64,000 nucleotides of DNA, from contig DAOSNS010000001.1 in the NCBI GenBank assembly GCA_035373625.1, forward strand, positions 248,001 through 312,000. Reading direction: 5' to 3'. Every line of letters starts with the position of its first letter. Positions within the stretch are counted from its first letter, which is position 1. The notes beneath the pieces are model-generated. The model saw only the letters and a program-made list of their open reading frames with translations, made no database searches and was not told the DNA's origin. The DNA comes from DSWT01 sp035373625 (lineage in GTDB: Bacteria > Chloroflexota > Anaerolineae > B4-G1 > SLSP01). The translations under genes and the position numbers were made by a program. This document shows positions 37,145 to 46,300 of this stretch, piece after piece.

Positions 37145-37734
37145 GAATCGAAACCGAGCGTCTGTACCTGCGTCCCTATCGTGCGGGCGACGGTCCGATG
37201 TATCTGGCGGTGGGACTGCGCAACCGCGCGCATCTCGCCCGTTACGAGGCGGACAATCCGCTGACAACGCTCACCGATACCGTGGAGGCCGAGAACCTTA
37301 TCCGGGATTTTATGGCCGAATGGGAGAAAGGGTTGGCTTATTTTTGGGGCGTGTTTGACAAGCAAACCGACGATTTCGTCGCGCAAATTTACATTGGGCT
37401 GACCGACCGCGATCTACCGGCGTGTGAGCTTGGCTACGTCGTGGATTGCGAGCACGAGGGGCGGGGTTATGTCACCGAGGCGGCGCGGGCTGCGCTGGAT
37501 TTTGTTTTCGAGCATGTGCAGGCGCATCGCGTCTCTCTCCACTGCGACGAAACCAACGTCCGCAGCGCCCGGGTGGCCGAGCGCTGCGGTTTTACATTGG
37601 AAGGCCGTATCCGGGAGGACAAGCGCGCTCCCGATGGCCGTTTTACCGATACGTTGTGTTATGGCTTGCTCCGGCGCGAGTTCACGGCGCTCACTTTGCC
37701 GTCATCGCAAAACTCACCGCCACCCGCGCCGTGA
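37141..37734 (+). CDS. GNAT acetyltransferase (RimJ/RimL-like)
   Basis: Acetyl-CoA-dependent N-acetyltransferase, 197 residues. It starts with the typical RIETERLYLRPYRAGDG. The acetyl-CoA motif A is VVDCEHEGRGYVTEAARAAL (Q/RxxGxG/A variant, about 103-120), followed by HRVSLHCDETNVRSARVAERCGF and the end GRIREDKRAPDGRFTDTLCYGLL. The substrate may be a protein N-terminus or a small amine. The GTG at 37141 (GTGA overlap) is preferred over the GTG at 37120. Its last 44 bases run into the convergent SIMPL gene, so the final SSQNSPPPAP is probably non-native run-on sequence. Confidence 0.85.
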   Translation: MRIETERLYLRPYRAGDGPMYLAVGLRNRAHLARYEADNPLTTLTDTVEAENLIRDFMAEWEKGLAYFWGVFDKQTDDFVAQIYIGLTDRDLPACELGYVVDCEHEGRGYVTEAARAALDFVFEHVQAHRVSLHCDETNVRSARVAERCGFTLEGRIREDKRAPDGRFTDTLCYGLLRREFTALTLPSSQNSPPPAP

Positions 37735-38455
37735 CGCTGATCTGGCCCGGCGCGAGGCTGCTGTCGAAGCTGGCGTAGTCCCCGCCGACCTCCTGGACGA
37801 CGTTCTGCGTCATCCCGCCCCAGCGGCCCCACCACCCGCTGCCGTAGCCGGACCACCAACTGTTGGCCTCCTCCTGGATGCTGCGCGGCTCGCCAATCTT
37901 CTGATTCAGGGCTGCCGCCATGGCGGTCGCCTTTTCGCGGGCGGCTTGCAGCGCCAGTTCGCGCGCTTGATCGCGGTATTTGCGCAGGTCGGTGGTGCGG
38001 AATTCGATGCCGTGGACGTAATTCACGCCGGATTCCAGGAGCGCGCTGAGCACGTCCTCGAACTTTGTCAGATCGCGCAGGGTGATGACGACCGTCTTGT
38101 GAACGACATATCCCACAAACTCGCGCTGCGCGTAGCCGTCGTTGTAGCGTGGCTCGATGTTGAGGTAATCCGTTTGTACGTGTTCTGCCGGGATGCTGTA
38201 TCGCTTTGCCACGGCCTGTACCTTTGTGACGATTTGGTCGTTCAGTTGTTTGGCCTTCGATAGGTTCTTGTCGGATGTCTCGATGCCCAGGCGCAGGATC
38301 ACCTCATCAGGCATAATGCGCACTTCCGCTTCCCCGCTCACGCTGATCACGCCGGGTTCGGCTGCGATGGGCGCGTTGTTGCTCATCTTCGCACCGGTGA
38401 ACGAGAATACCGCAAGTAAGGCCAGTCCCAATAGAAGCATTGATTTGTGTTGCAT
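37691..38455 (-). CDS. SIMPL domain (DUF541) secreted protein
   Basis: A 254-residue exported protein. The signal sequence is MQHKSMLLLGLALLAVFSFTGA. The SIMPL/BP26 domain runs from GVISVSGEAEVRIMPDEVIL to the end, with the usual SKAKQLNDQIVTKV helix, a second repeat (VVITLRDLTKFEDVLSALLESG) and RDQARELALQAAREKA. Family members are periplasmic or outer-membrane oligomers linked to stress; the molecular role is unclear. A GSGWWGRWGG insert near residue 205 is unusual. AAGGAGG precedes the ATG. A Pho-box-like promoter stands upstream, so expression may respond to a PhoB-type regulator. Confidence 0.85.
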   Translation of the reverse strand: MQHKSMLLLGLALLAVFSFTGAKMSNNAPIAAEPGVISVSGEAEVRIMPDEVILRLGIETSDKNLSKAKQLNDQIVTKVQAVAKRYSIPAEHVQTDYLNIEPRYNDGYAQREFVGYVVHKTVVITLRDLTKFEDVLSALLESGVNYVHGIEFRTTDLRKYRDQARELALQAAREKATAMAAALNQKIGEPRSIQEEANSWWSGYGSGWWGRWGGMTQNVVQEVGGDYASFDSSLAPGQISVTARVAVSFAMTAK

Positions 38456-38477
38456 TGTTTTCCTCCTTAAATAGTTT

Positions 38478-38524
38478 GATAGTCGTTAGTCAAATCGTCT
38501 GGTAGCCATTGGTCAGATTGTCTG
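38478..38524. repeat. Imperfect 24-bp direct repeat upstream of the SIMPL gene
   Basis: Two 24-bp units sharing one base (38478-38501, 38501-38524) differ at six positions, all transitions. They lie in the leader of the SIMPL transcript. They may be an RNA or protein binding site. Confidence 0.5.
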
Positions 38525-38535
38525 CTATAGACGCT

Positions 38536-38571
38536 ATTGTACTTTGCGATTGTGACAGGCTTGTGACAGGG
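38536..38571 (-). promoter_or_regulatory. Pho-box-like activator site and -10 box for the SIMPL gene
   Basis: On the minus strand two CTGTCAC boxes are separated by AAGC, a classical 7+4+7 Pho-box layout. Ten bases further on is TACAAT, at the distance known for PhoB-activated promoters, and there is no -35 box. The start codon of the SIMPL gene is about 80 nt downstream. On the plus strand the same site reads TTGTGACAGG twice with an 11-bp step. Confidence 0.65.
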
Positions 38572-38712
38572 CGTGGATACTTTGCGGATAAGTGCACACT
38601 GCTTCTTGTTCTTATTTCGTTCTGCTGTAGACTTACATCAACGGATTGAGCGGAGTCAATGGATACGTGCTTCGCTCGTGCTGTTGAGATATTGCTACCT
38701 TTGGAGAAGACG

Positions 38713-39831
38713 ATGATCGAATTGGCTAAATCGAAGTTGTTTACCCCGTGGACGGACCCGGACTCCGGCGTGACGAGTTACATTCTGACGCAGAAAGTCG
38801 CCCCCGTGCAGGAAGCGTTCTACTTCGTCAACGAGAGCATCACGCGCGATGGCCGCTACTGGTGGTTCTACTGCGCGTTTCCGCCGTCAGGGACGGCGGC
38901 GCAGGGGCGCACGCTCGGCGTGGTGGATTTCGAGACGCAAGAGGTGCGTCATTTCCCCGACACGCAGTTCAACCACGCCTCGCCCTTCGTGGACGTCGAA
39001 ACGGGGGACGTCTATTGGGGCATGGGAAGTGCCGTCTGGCGGCGTGGCCCGCAGCCCGATGATGAAACGGTGCTGGTCAACCGCCTGCCGGAGGAGTTGA
39101 CGTTGATGCGCCCTATCGAGCGCGTAGCAACCCATCTCACCAAATCGGCGGACGGGCGTGCGTTCTTCATTGATGCCTCGGTTGGGGTGCAGTTCATCTT
39201 CGGGGCATTGCCCCTGGATGGCGGTGATTTTGAGCTGTGGCACACGTTCCAGCGCAACTATAACCACGCGCAGTTCAGTCCCACCGATCCTGACCTGGTG
39301 CTCTTTGCGCAGGAAAACCACCCTGACCCGCTCACGGGTTTGCAATTCCGCATCGAGAACCGTCTGTGGCTCATCCGCCGTGGGGAAAAACCCTATCCGG
39401 TCTTTACGTTGCCCACACGGCTGACCCATGAGTGGTGGGACCCCGATGGACAGCACGTGTGGTGCATCAAGAGCGATGTGGGGGTATGGCGGATAGATAT
39501 TGAAACGCGGAATGTTGAAGAGATCCCCTTCGCAGGCGGGCGCTGGCATTCGCACAGCAGCGTGACGGGGCAGTACCTTATCGGCGACGCCAATCCTACC
39601 TTCTACCGGGGGTGCCCTTCGACGGTGAACTTCCTGAACCGCGAAACGGGCAAGAGCGTGCGCCTGGTGGACAATCCGCCGATGCACAACTACGCCGGCG
39701 CGAAGTACCACATTGATCCGCATCCGCGCTTTTGCTTTGGGGATCAGGTGGTCGTTTTCACCACCACCGTGCGCGGCGTGGTGGACGTGGCGATGGCGTA
39801 CACGGCAGACTTGATCGCGCGCACATCCTAA
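38713..39831 (+). CDS. Oligogalacturonate-lyase-like beta-propeller (PL22-like)
   Basis: A 372-residue protein without signal peptide. Repeated blade motifs match polysaccharide lyase family 22: ITRDGRYWWFYCAF, NYNHAQFSPTDPDLVLFAQEN (the family's metal-site His and Gln region), THEWWDPDGQHVWCI and HSHSSVTGQYLIGD, with several conserved His. PL22 enzymes split pectin-derived digalacturonate in the cytoplasm using a metal and His as base. The function is likely but not certain, since other propellers of unknown role share these words. GGAGA and the ATG at 38713 are taken as the start; the frame is open from 38659. Confidence 0.65.
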   Translation: MIELAKSKLFTPWTDPDSGVTSYILTQKVAPVQEAFYFVNESITRDGRYWWFYCAFPPSGTAAQGRTLGVVDFETQEVRHFPDTQFNHASPFVDVETGDVYWGMGSAVWRRGPQPDDETVLVNRLPEELTLMRPIERVATHLTKSADGRAFFIDASVGVQFIFGALPLDGGDFELWHTFQRNYNHAQFSPTDPDLVLFAQENHPDPLTGLQFRIENRLWLIRRGEKPYPVFTLPTRLTHEWWDPDGQHVWCIKSDVGVWRIDIETRNVEEIPFAGGRWHSHSSVTGQYLIGDANPTFYRGCPSTVNFLNRETGKSVRLVDNPPMHNYAGAKYHIDPHPRFCFGDQVVVFTTTVRGVVDVAMAYTADLIARTS

Positions 39832-39839
39832 ACGTCTTG

Positions 39840-39904
39840 TCAGCAGATTAAGCAGATTTAGCAGATTAAATTAAAAAATCTGCTAAATCGGCTAAATCTG
39901 CTGA
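39840..39904. terminator. Large bidirectional hairpin between convergent genes
   Basis: A 28-nt arm (39840-39867) built of AGCAGATT words pairs at 26 of 28 positions with 39877-39904 across a 9-nt A/T-rich loop. It ends transcription from both sides in principle. Its right arm also encodes the last residues and stop (QQI) of homoserine dehydrogenase. Confidence 0.8.
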
Positions 39905-41004
39905 TAAAATTTTGACGGGCTGCCCAACGGCATTTGTCGCGCCAGCTTGAGAATATCGCCGAGCACCCCGGCGGCCGTGACTTCACGCCCCGCACCGGGG
40001 CCGGAAATCGCCAACGGGAGCGGCTGGTAACGGGTGGTGTACAGGGCGATGTAATTTCCCGGCCCGCGCAACGCGCCGAGCGGCCCATCGCGTTCCACGG
40101 CGGTCAGGCCAACCGTGCCACCCTCCGGTGTGACGCGCGCGACGTAGCGTAATACGTTCCCCTGCGCCTGGGCCGCTGCGACACGGGCGGCATATGTCGC
40201 ATCCAGCGTCGGTGTGGCGGCCATAAACGCCTCGATGGAAAGGCCCGCCAGCGCCTCGCTGTACAAAGGTTCGACCGTCAGGTGGTGTTCTTCCAGAGGC
40301 CAGCCGGCGGTGCGCGCCAGGATGAGGGCTTTGCGCGCCACGTCCTTGCCGCTGAGATCGTCGCGCGGGTCCGGCTCGGTGTAGCCGAGGGCGCGCGCCT
40401 GCGCCACCGCCTGCGAGTAGGGGACGCCGCGCTCCAGTTCGGCGCACAGATAGCCGAGCGTGCCGCTGACACAGCCTTCGATCAGCGTGATGGCGTCGCC
40501 GGTGTCGCGCAGATAGTGCTCCGTCTCGATGACGGGCAGGCCGGCCCCCACCGTGACTTCGTAGCGCAGGTGCGGGTGCATCATCAGGGGAGCGGCCTCG
40601 CTCCACGGCCCGGCCAGCGGAATTTTGTTCGCCAACACCACGCCGCACCCGGCGTCGAGCGCGGCGCGCAGGGTGGGGGCGGTCTTGGGGGAGGCGGTCA
40701 GGTCGGCGAGGATCGCGCCGGGCCGCAGCACGGACGGCAACTCACTCAACGGGCGCACGCCGGGCAGCGCGGCGAGCGTGCCGCCGTCCCGCGTGGCCCC
40801 TAACGCAGCGGTGAGCGTGGCTTCGGGCAGGCCGTCAGCAGCGTAGAGCAGTCCACTCACGTCCGCCACCGCGACGGGAACCAGCCGCAGTCCGGTACGT
40901 TCTGCCACCGTCGCGCGCGTCTCCAAAATCTGGCGGAGCAGCGTCCCGCCGATGTTGCCCAGGCCGAGAAAGATGAGCGGCACTTCATGGATGTCGTTGT
41001 TCAT
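39892..41004 (-). CDS. hom: Homoserine dehydrogenase
   Basis: Reduces aspartate semialdehyde to homoserine with NAD(P)H, on the way to threonine and methionine; cytoplasmic. The Rossmann motif is IFLGLGNIGGTLLRQI (about 10-25). VVLANKIPLAGP holds the conserved Asn-Lys, GCVSGTLGYL is the catalytic-domain motif (a variant of the usual GxxNGTxNY), and EPDPRDDLSGKDVARKALIL contains the substrate and catalytic acids. At 370 residues without ACT domain it is the short, probably feedback-insensitive form. GGAGG lies 9 nt before the ATG at 41004; a TTG further up is unlikely. The last codons lie in a terminator-type hairpin. Confidence 0.93.
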   Translation of the reverse strand: MNNDIHEVPLIFLGLGNIGGTLLRQILETRATVAERTGLRLVPVAVADVSGLLYAADGLPEATLTAALGATRDGGTLAALPGVRPLSELPSVLRPGAILADLTASPKTAPTLRAALDAGCGVVLANKIPLAGPWSEAAPLMMHPHLRYEVTVGAGLPVIETEHYLRDTGDAITLIEGCVSGTLGYLCAELERGVPYSQAVAQARALGYTEPDPRDDLSGKDVARKALILARTAGWPLEEHHLTVEPLYSEALAGLSIEAFMAATPTLDATYAARVAAAQAQGNVLRYVARVTPEGGTVGLTAVERDGPLGALRGPGNYIALYTTRYQPLPLAISGPGAGREVTAAGVLGDILKLARQMPLGSPSKFYQQI

Positions 41005-41022
41005 CAGGGGAACCTCCAAAAT

Positions 41023-42015
41023 CTACGGTTTCGGTGTGGGAGTGACGGTTGGCGTGACGGGAACGGTTGCCGTCAATGTCTCTGTCGTTGTCAGCGTCGG
41101 CGTAACAAGCGGCGAGAGCAGCATTGTGTTGGATTCCTCAGGCAACCCTTGTGCGAGCAATTGCCAGGCAACTTCAAAGTCATCGGTGGCCAGGCGTGGC
41201 TTGTCGGGCAGGTTTGCCAGCCCCAGGTCAAGCCGTTTCACGATCGCCGCGAGTGCGTCCTGCTGATGTGCCGGAATTGTCGCGCCTAACGCCAGCAGCA
41301 CATTGCGTGCCTCCTGCACCTCGATTGCTGCCGCTCCCGGATTGTTCTGCGCCAGTTGCAGCCGCGCGCGGGTGAGCAGCTCCATCGCCCTGAGTAATTG
41401 CACGTCGGTGCGCAGGGCGAGCAACGGCGCCTCGCTCTTGACGGTGGCGTTGAGGGCCGCTACCTCAGAAGTGATGTCCGCTGTGGTCTCCTTCAAGTCG
41501 CCCAGTGCCGTTTCCAGCTTTGTCAAGGCGGTGCGCAGTTTGGTGATGTCTGGCCCAAAAGTAGCTTGCCGGGTTTCCAGGGCAGCGACGGTTTCCTGGG
41601 CGGTTTTCAGGGCGGCTTGCATCTCGTTGACCTGCGTTTCGGTCGTTGTCAGCCGGGTTTGCAGAGCGTCCAGCGTCTCGCCGAGCGCTTTATCCTGACG
41701 TTCCAGCGCGGCGATCTGATCCTGAAATGCCTGGGTTTGCTCTTGCAATGCCTGCGTGCGCTCGTTCAGACGCTGGTAATCCTGAGCGTAGCGGTTTTCC
41801 AGGTCATCCAGACGGCGTGTGTGTTCCTGAATGGGCTGGAAAACCTGGCGGTTGACCGCGGCGACGCCATAAGAAGCAGCCCAGTAGGTACCGGCTCCGA
41901 GCAACACGCCGATCACGATCACGAATATCAGGCGTAACAGGAACTTCGCCAACCGACCCAGTCCACGCAAGAACTTCTGGCCGGCGGAGGGCGTAGAAGC
42001 GGTTTCTGTGGTCAC
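41023..42015 (-). CDS. Membrane-anchored coiled-coil protein
   Basis: The 330 residues have a short N-terminal part with basic residues (KFLRGLGRLAKFLLR), one membrane helix (LIFVIVIGVLLGAGTYWAA, about 28-47) and a long coiled coil (about 60-210) of heptads rich in Gln, Leu, Thr and Glu. Then comes a helical domain (LLTRARLQLAQNNPGAAAIEVQEARNVL) and a Thr/Pro/Val tail. The orientation is probably N-in. The helical domain resembles the HemX-like end of uroporphyrinogen-linked membrane proteins, but I do not assign a function. It lies 9 nt after the helix-hairpin-helix protein, which has the same membrane-helix/coil layout, so the two probably work together. Confidence 0.7.
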   Translation of the reverse strand: MTTETASTPSAGQKFLRGLGRLAKFLLRLIFVIVIGVLLGAGTYWAASYGVAAVNRQVFQPIQEHTRRLDDLENRYAQDYQRLNERTQALQEQTQAFQDQIAALERQDKALGETLDALQTRLTTTETQVNEMQAALKTAQETVAALETRQATFGPDITKLRTALTKLETALGDLKETTADITSEVAALNATVKSEAPLLALRTDVQLLRAMELLTRARLQLAQNNPGAAAIEVQEARNVLLALGATIPAHQQDALAAIVKRLDLGLANLPDKPRLATDDFEVAWQLLAQGLPEESNTMLLSPLVTPTLTTTETLTATVPVTPTVTPTPKP

Positions 42016-42024
42016 GGTGCCCTC

Positions 42025-43092
42025 CTACTCTTTGGAAAAGAGGCTGTTGAGCAAATCGCGCAGCCCTTCCATTAACTTCTGGAAACGCCCCGTTTGTGTC
42101 TGTAACGTTTCCATCTGCTTATTCAGTGCGTCCGTCTGTTGCTGTATCTCTTGTACCTGGGTGTTGAGCGTTTTGGCCTGCGTCGTCAGCGCATCCAGCT
42201 CGCGCTGCATATCACCCTTTGCCGTTTCGAGGGTTTGGACGCGCTCATTCAGCGTTTCAAGGGTCTTCAGCCGCGTTTGAAGTCCGTTCAACGACTGCTC
42301 CAGCGTGGTCACCTGCCCTTTGAGTAGCGCTACTTCACGCGACACCTGCGCCACCTCACGCGGCGAGGCATACCTCAGCCCTCCGTTGACTCCCGCGAGG
42401 ATACCCAGGCTCAACGCGAGGGTGATGATCAGCGTCACCACAAAGACGATGAAGCTGACCCAGGCAAGTTCACCGCGCGTCACCGGCCTGGATGAGGTGG
42501 GAACGGGCGCCGGCTGGGCGGTCTGGGATGGCGGCGCAACGGTTGGCTCCGGCGCGGCAGCTTTTGTGGGTGGCGGTGTTGCTTCCAGGGGCGAGGGGAG
42601 TTCCGGCGCGGCAGGCGCCGTTGCTTCGGGCAAAGGTGGCGGTGTCGCTTCTGGTGGAGAGGAAACAGGAGCGACAGCTTCGGACAAGGGCGGCGGGGTC
42701 TCCGGCAGCGGCGGCGGGACGGCTTTCACGGCAGCCGATTCCGCGATGGCCGCAAGCGACGCTTCTTCATCCCAGGGCGGGACGGGTGGCAGTGGCGGTA
42801 GGGGGATCAGATCAGCCGGGATTTCCGTGATGCGGCTCGCATCGGCACTTTCGACGGGCGGCGCCTCGGTGAAAAGTGAAGCCGGGACGGATTCCACTTC
42901 CTCCACTGTGGCATACGGTGCAATTTTGCTCAGCATCGCCGCCCCGATCCCCGGCACACGCACGACATCATCGAGTGATGTGAAGGGCCGCGCCTGCACG
43001 ATGCGTTCTGCCAGCACGGGGCCAATGCCTGGGATTTGGGCAAGTTCATCCGCTCCCGCGGTGTTGAGGTTGACTAACGTTTTGGTTTCCAT
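42025..43092 (-). CDS. Helix-hairpin-helix, membrane-spanning coiled-coil protein
   Basis: A 355-residue protein with an unusual order. The N-terminus has a ComEA-like double helix-hairpin-helix (LVNLNTAGADELAQIPGIGPVLAERIV; VVRVPGIGAAMLSKIAPY, residues 5-62). A long Pro/Glu/Ala-rich linker follows (about 80-205). One membrane helix (WVSFIVFVVTLIITLALSLG, about 213-232) leads into a coiled coil up to the end. Arg residues before the helix favour N-in, which would put the DNA-binding part in the cytoplasm. In ComEA the domain is outside and C-terminal. It is likely to hold DNA or a DNA-bound partner at the membrane. It is co-transcribed with the next coiled-coil gene. Confidence 0.7.
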   Translation of the reverse strand: METKTLVNLNTAGADELAQIPGIGPVLAERIVQARPFTSLDDVVRVPGIGAAMLSKIAPYATVEEVESVPASLFTEAPPVESADASRITEIPADLIPLPPLPPVPPWDEEASLAAIAESAAVKAVPPPLPETPPPLSEAVAPVSSPPEATPPPLPEATAPAAPELPSPLEATPPPTKAAAPEPTVAPPSQTAQPAPVPTSSRPVTRGELAWVSFIVFVVTLIITLALSLGILAGVNGGLRYASPREVAQVSREVALLKGQVTTLEQSLNGLQTRLKTLETLNERVQTLETAKGDMQRELDALTTQAKTLNTQVQEIQQQTDALNKQMETLQTQTGRFQKLMEGLRDLLNSLFSKE

Positions 43093-43177
43093 GGCTATCT
43101 CCTTTCGCTATTGAGAAACCTTATGTCCTTGTGATACACCCATTTTTGTTTTTAGGCAAGCGTGTCACACTCGTTTG

Positions 43178-43205
43178 TTGACATTTTGCACGTGAACCGT
43201 ATACT
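43178..43205 (+). promoter_or_regulatory. Sigma-70 promoter for the large secreted protein
   Basis: TTGACA (43178-43183), 16 nt, TATACT (43200-43205), about 100 nt before the start codon. A near-consensus housekeeping promoter. Confidence 0.75.
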
Positions 43206-43305
43206 AAACGCGCGATACTGCATAATCCGAAGTATCTGTCTTTCTTTTCATGCCTGCTAAGGTGTCGACCTGTGTCAAAATTTTTCTAAAATGGAGGGAA
43301 ATTCA

Positions 43306-46300
43306 GTGAACACTCGGCGTCTCATCATTATCCTGTGCGTCAGTCTGTTGGCTCTACTGTTCTTCGTTCCTTCTCTTTCCGGTCAAGCCGCGCCTTTGTC
43401 TCCCGATCATTATCCAGATTACGATGAACGGGCACAGTTACCCCGGCTTGCGTTGGAGCAATCGCTACCGGCAGCTTCATCTGATGTTGCATCTGTCAGT
43501 GATCTGGCTGATTGGAGCAAGCTCGTTTTTCAATCCTACCGCGACGGCAATTGGGAGATTTATTTGGCCAGTCCTGGTGGGGCGAATCAGCAACGGCTGA
43601 CCAACAACGCCGCTGCCGATGTCCACCCACGTCTCAACCGGGGCGGGACTCGAGTGGTTTTTGCTTCTAAACGTAGCGGGAGTTATGAGATTTATGTGGT
43701 GAATGTGAATGGTACCGGCCTCACACGGCTTACTTATACCGGTACAGACAACGTTAATCCCGCATGGTCACCTGCTGGTGACCGTATCGCCTTTCAATCC
43801 TACCGGGACGGGCAAGCTGAGATTTATGTGATGAACGCGGATGGTTCGAACCAAACCCGGATCACTACAAACGCCGCTTATGATGGCGATCCGGCATGGT
43901 CGCCGGATGGTTCAAAGATTGCGTTTGTTTCCAATCGGACAGGCACCAGTCATATCTGGGTGATGAATTCTAACGGTGCTGAATTGCAGCAGTTTTCTTT
44001 TCATACTCAATACAATCAGAATCCGGTTTGGTCGCCGGATGGTAAAGCGATTGCATGGGATGGCGACTTCGATGGCGATAGCTGGCAAGAAATTATGGTT
44101 CGAGGGATGAATATGGACCCTGAATTGCCACCAACCGTCTTTGATCTCAATCTGGACAAAACGGACGCCTGGGTTGGAAGCTGGTCGCCAGATGGAAGGT
44201 ACATCGCATATACCCAAATCTCTTATACCTATTACTATGGTAATTGGTACTGGACTTATGCGTATGCGCGTGCCTGGTCGGTCTCGGATGGGCAAGTCAT
44301 TGCATTGATTCCCCAAGATACCGAATGGTCGCCGGATTGGCAGACATTGGATGCGCAACCTCCCACGCCATTGCTGACCGTCCTTGCAGAGTCGCCAAGC
44401 CCTATTCTGGTGCATTACCACGGACAAGATTCAGGTGGTTCGGGTATCAAGAATTTCGATGTGCAATATAGGAAGAGCGGAATTGGCACATGGTCTGACC
44501 TTGCTGTAGAGATCGAGGATTTTTTCCCTCTCGAAGTCGCCGCGGTTGGAGGTGAAACGTATTATTTCCGTATGCGTGCGAGAGACCATGCTTACAATGT
44601 AAGTGCCTGGAGCGCGGAGAAAGCTGCGACAGTGGAGACTTATCCCCCACAGAGCGAGGTTAAACCTTTACCTGCGTATATTCGTTATGCCGCTGAGGGT
44701 TTTCCGGTCTCCTGGTCAGTGGTTGATCCCGGTGGTTCGGCCATTCAATCTTTGGAAGTACAATACCGCGTTGATGATCTGGCTTGGACGGACTGGTTAA
44801 CCAATCCAACGACTGCATCGGCTACCTTCTATGGCGAAGTCGGTCATACGTATGCATTCCGCACGCGGGCCGTCGACAGAGCGCAAAATGCCGAACTCTG
44901 GCCTGAAGGTGACGGCGACACACAGACGACGCTCTATACCTGGGGCATCACAGGAAAAGTGACGGACAATGCCGGCGCGCCGGTTTCTGGTGCGGTGATT
45001 ACCACGACACCGTCTGCGATAAAACAGTTTTATAGCGCACCGACCGGCGATTACGGAGCCTATGTCGCGCAGAACACAGACTGGTATACCTTCACGATAG
45101 GCAAACCGGGATATGGCTCTGTTCCTGCGACGGCTTTCCCGTTGGAACCAGATGCTGAACTGGACATGGTGTTGCCGCCGGTGGATAATGTAGTGCAGGA
45201 TTGGGGGTTTGAGAGCGGCGATTTGGATGGTACATATTGGCAATCTGGTCGTTTCACCGAGCCTGTAAAGATGGCAGACCCAGGTGGTGACTTTTGGGGA
45301 CCAAAAATTATCAGTGATGTTCAGCATACAGGTGTATATGCAGCACGGATGGGAATGCCGCAATCTACCTATGCAGCGCGAGTTTACACTTTTCAGTATT
45401 GGTATGAGAGATTAACTGACTCTTGTATAGCAAGAGCAACTGATGGCACACTCCATTTAACTTGGGCGACCACATATTACGGCGGAAATGCATTGTTCTA
45501 TGCGTCGCTTGATACAGAAGGTGTTTGGTCCATTCCTGAAGTCATAACAACTTATTTACATTACTCTGGACAGCATCTTTGTGATGTTGGGCCTGATGAT
45601 GTGTTTCACTTGGTTTGGCTCTCGTCAGTGGGCAATATGTATTACATTAGCCGTGATCTGGGTGGTATCTGGTCTCTACCACAAGAAGTTTCGAGTTGGG
45701 AAGTAGCGCCAGAGGTGCAGATATTGGGAGTTACAGTTGACAATTCCGCACGTGTGCATATTGTCCGAAGGGTTGGAAGAGCAAATGTGGGATATGTTCT
45801 TGAATACTTAAGTCGAAATTCAGATGGAACATGGTCTACCCCATATCAAGTTTCTGATGGTTACGCGTGGCCTGCTCAAGTGGCTTTCGACGCGCAGGAC
45901 AACATTCACTGTATATGGATCGATGAAAGTGGTTCTCTTGAGTATCGGTATCGTAACACCCAGGGGGATTGGAGTCAAATCACAATAGTCATGCAAGGCT
46001 ACCCTGACTTTCTATTTGCAGTTAGCCAGTCTGGCATGGTGCATGTGGTGTGGTCTAACTATGATGATACTATAGGTAAGAATCGCATTTTTTATATACA
46101 AAAAATGGGTGATGATTCCTTTTCTGCACCGGTGCAATCAACCGCGGATTTTTACCCTCGTGTGTTGCTTGCACACAATGACCTTGCATACATATTGTTT
46201 GAAACGGATGGTGGTGTTTCTTATATGATGGTCAGCGGACAAGAGTTTTCGACTTTACAGTATCTTGGTCCAGGAGCAGATGAGTTACGCCTAAACTTAC

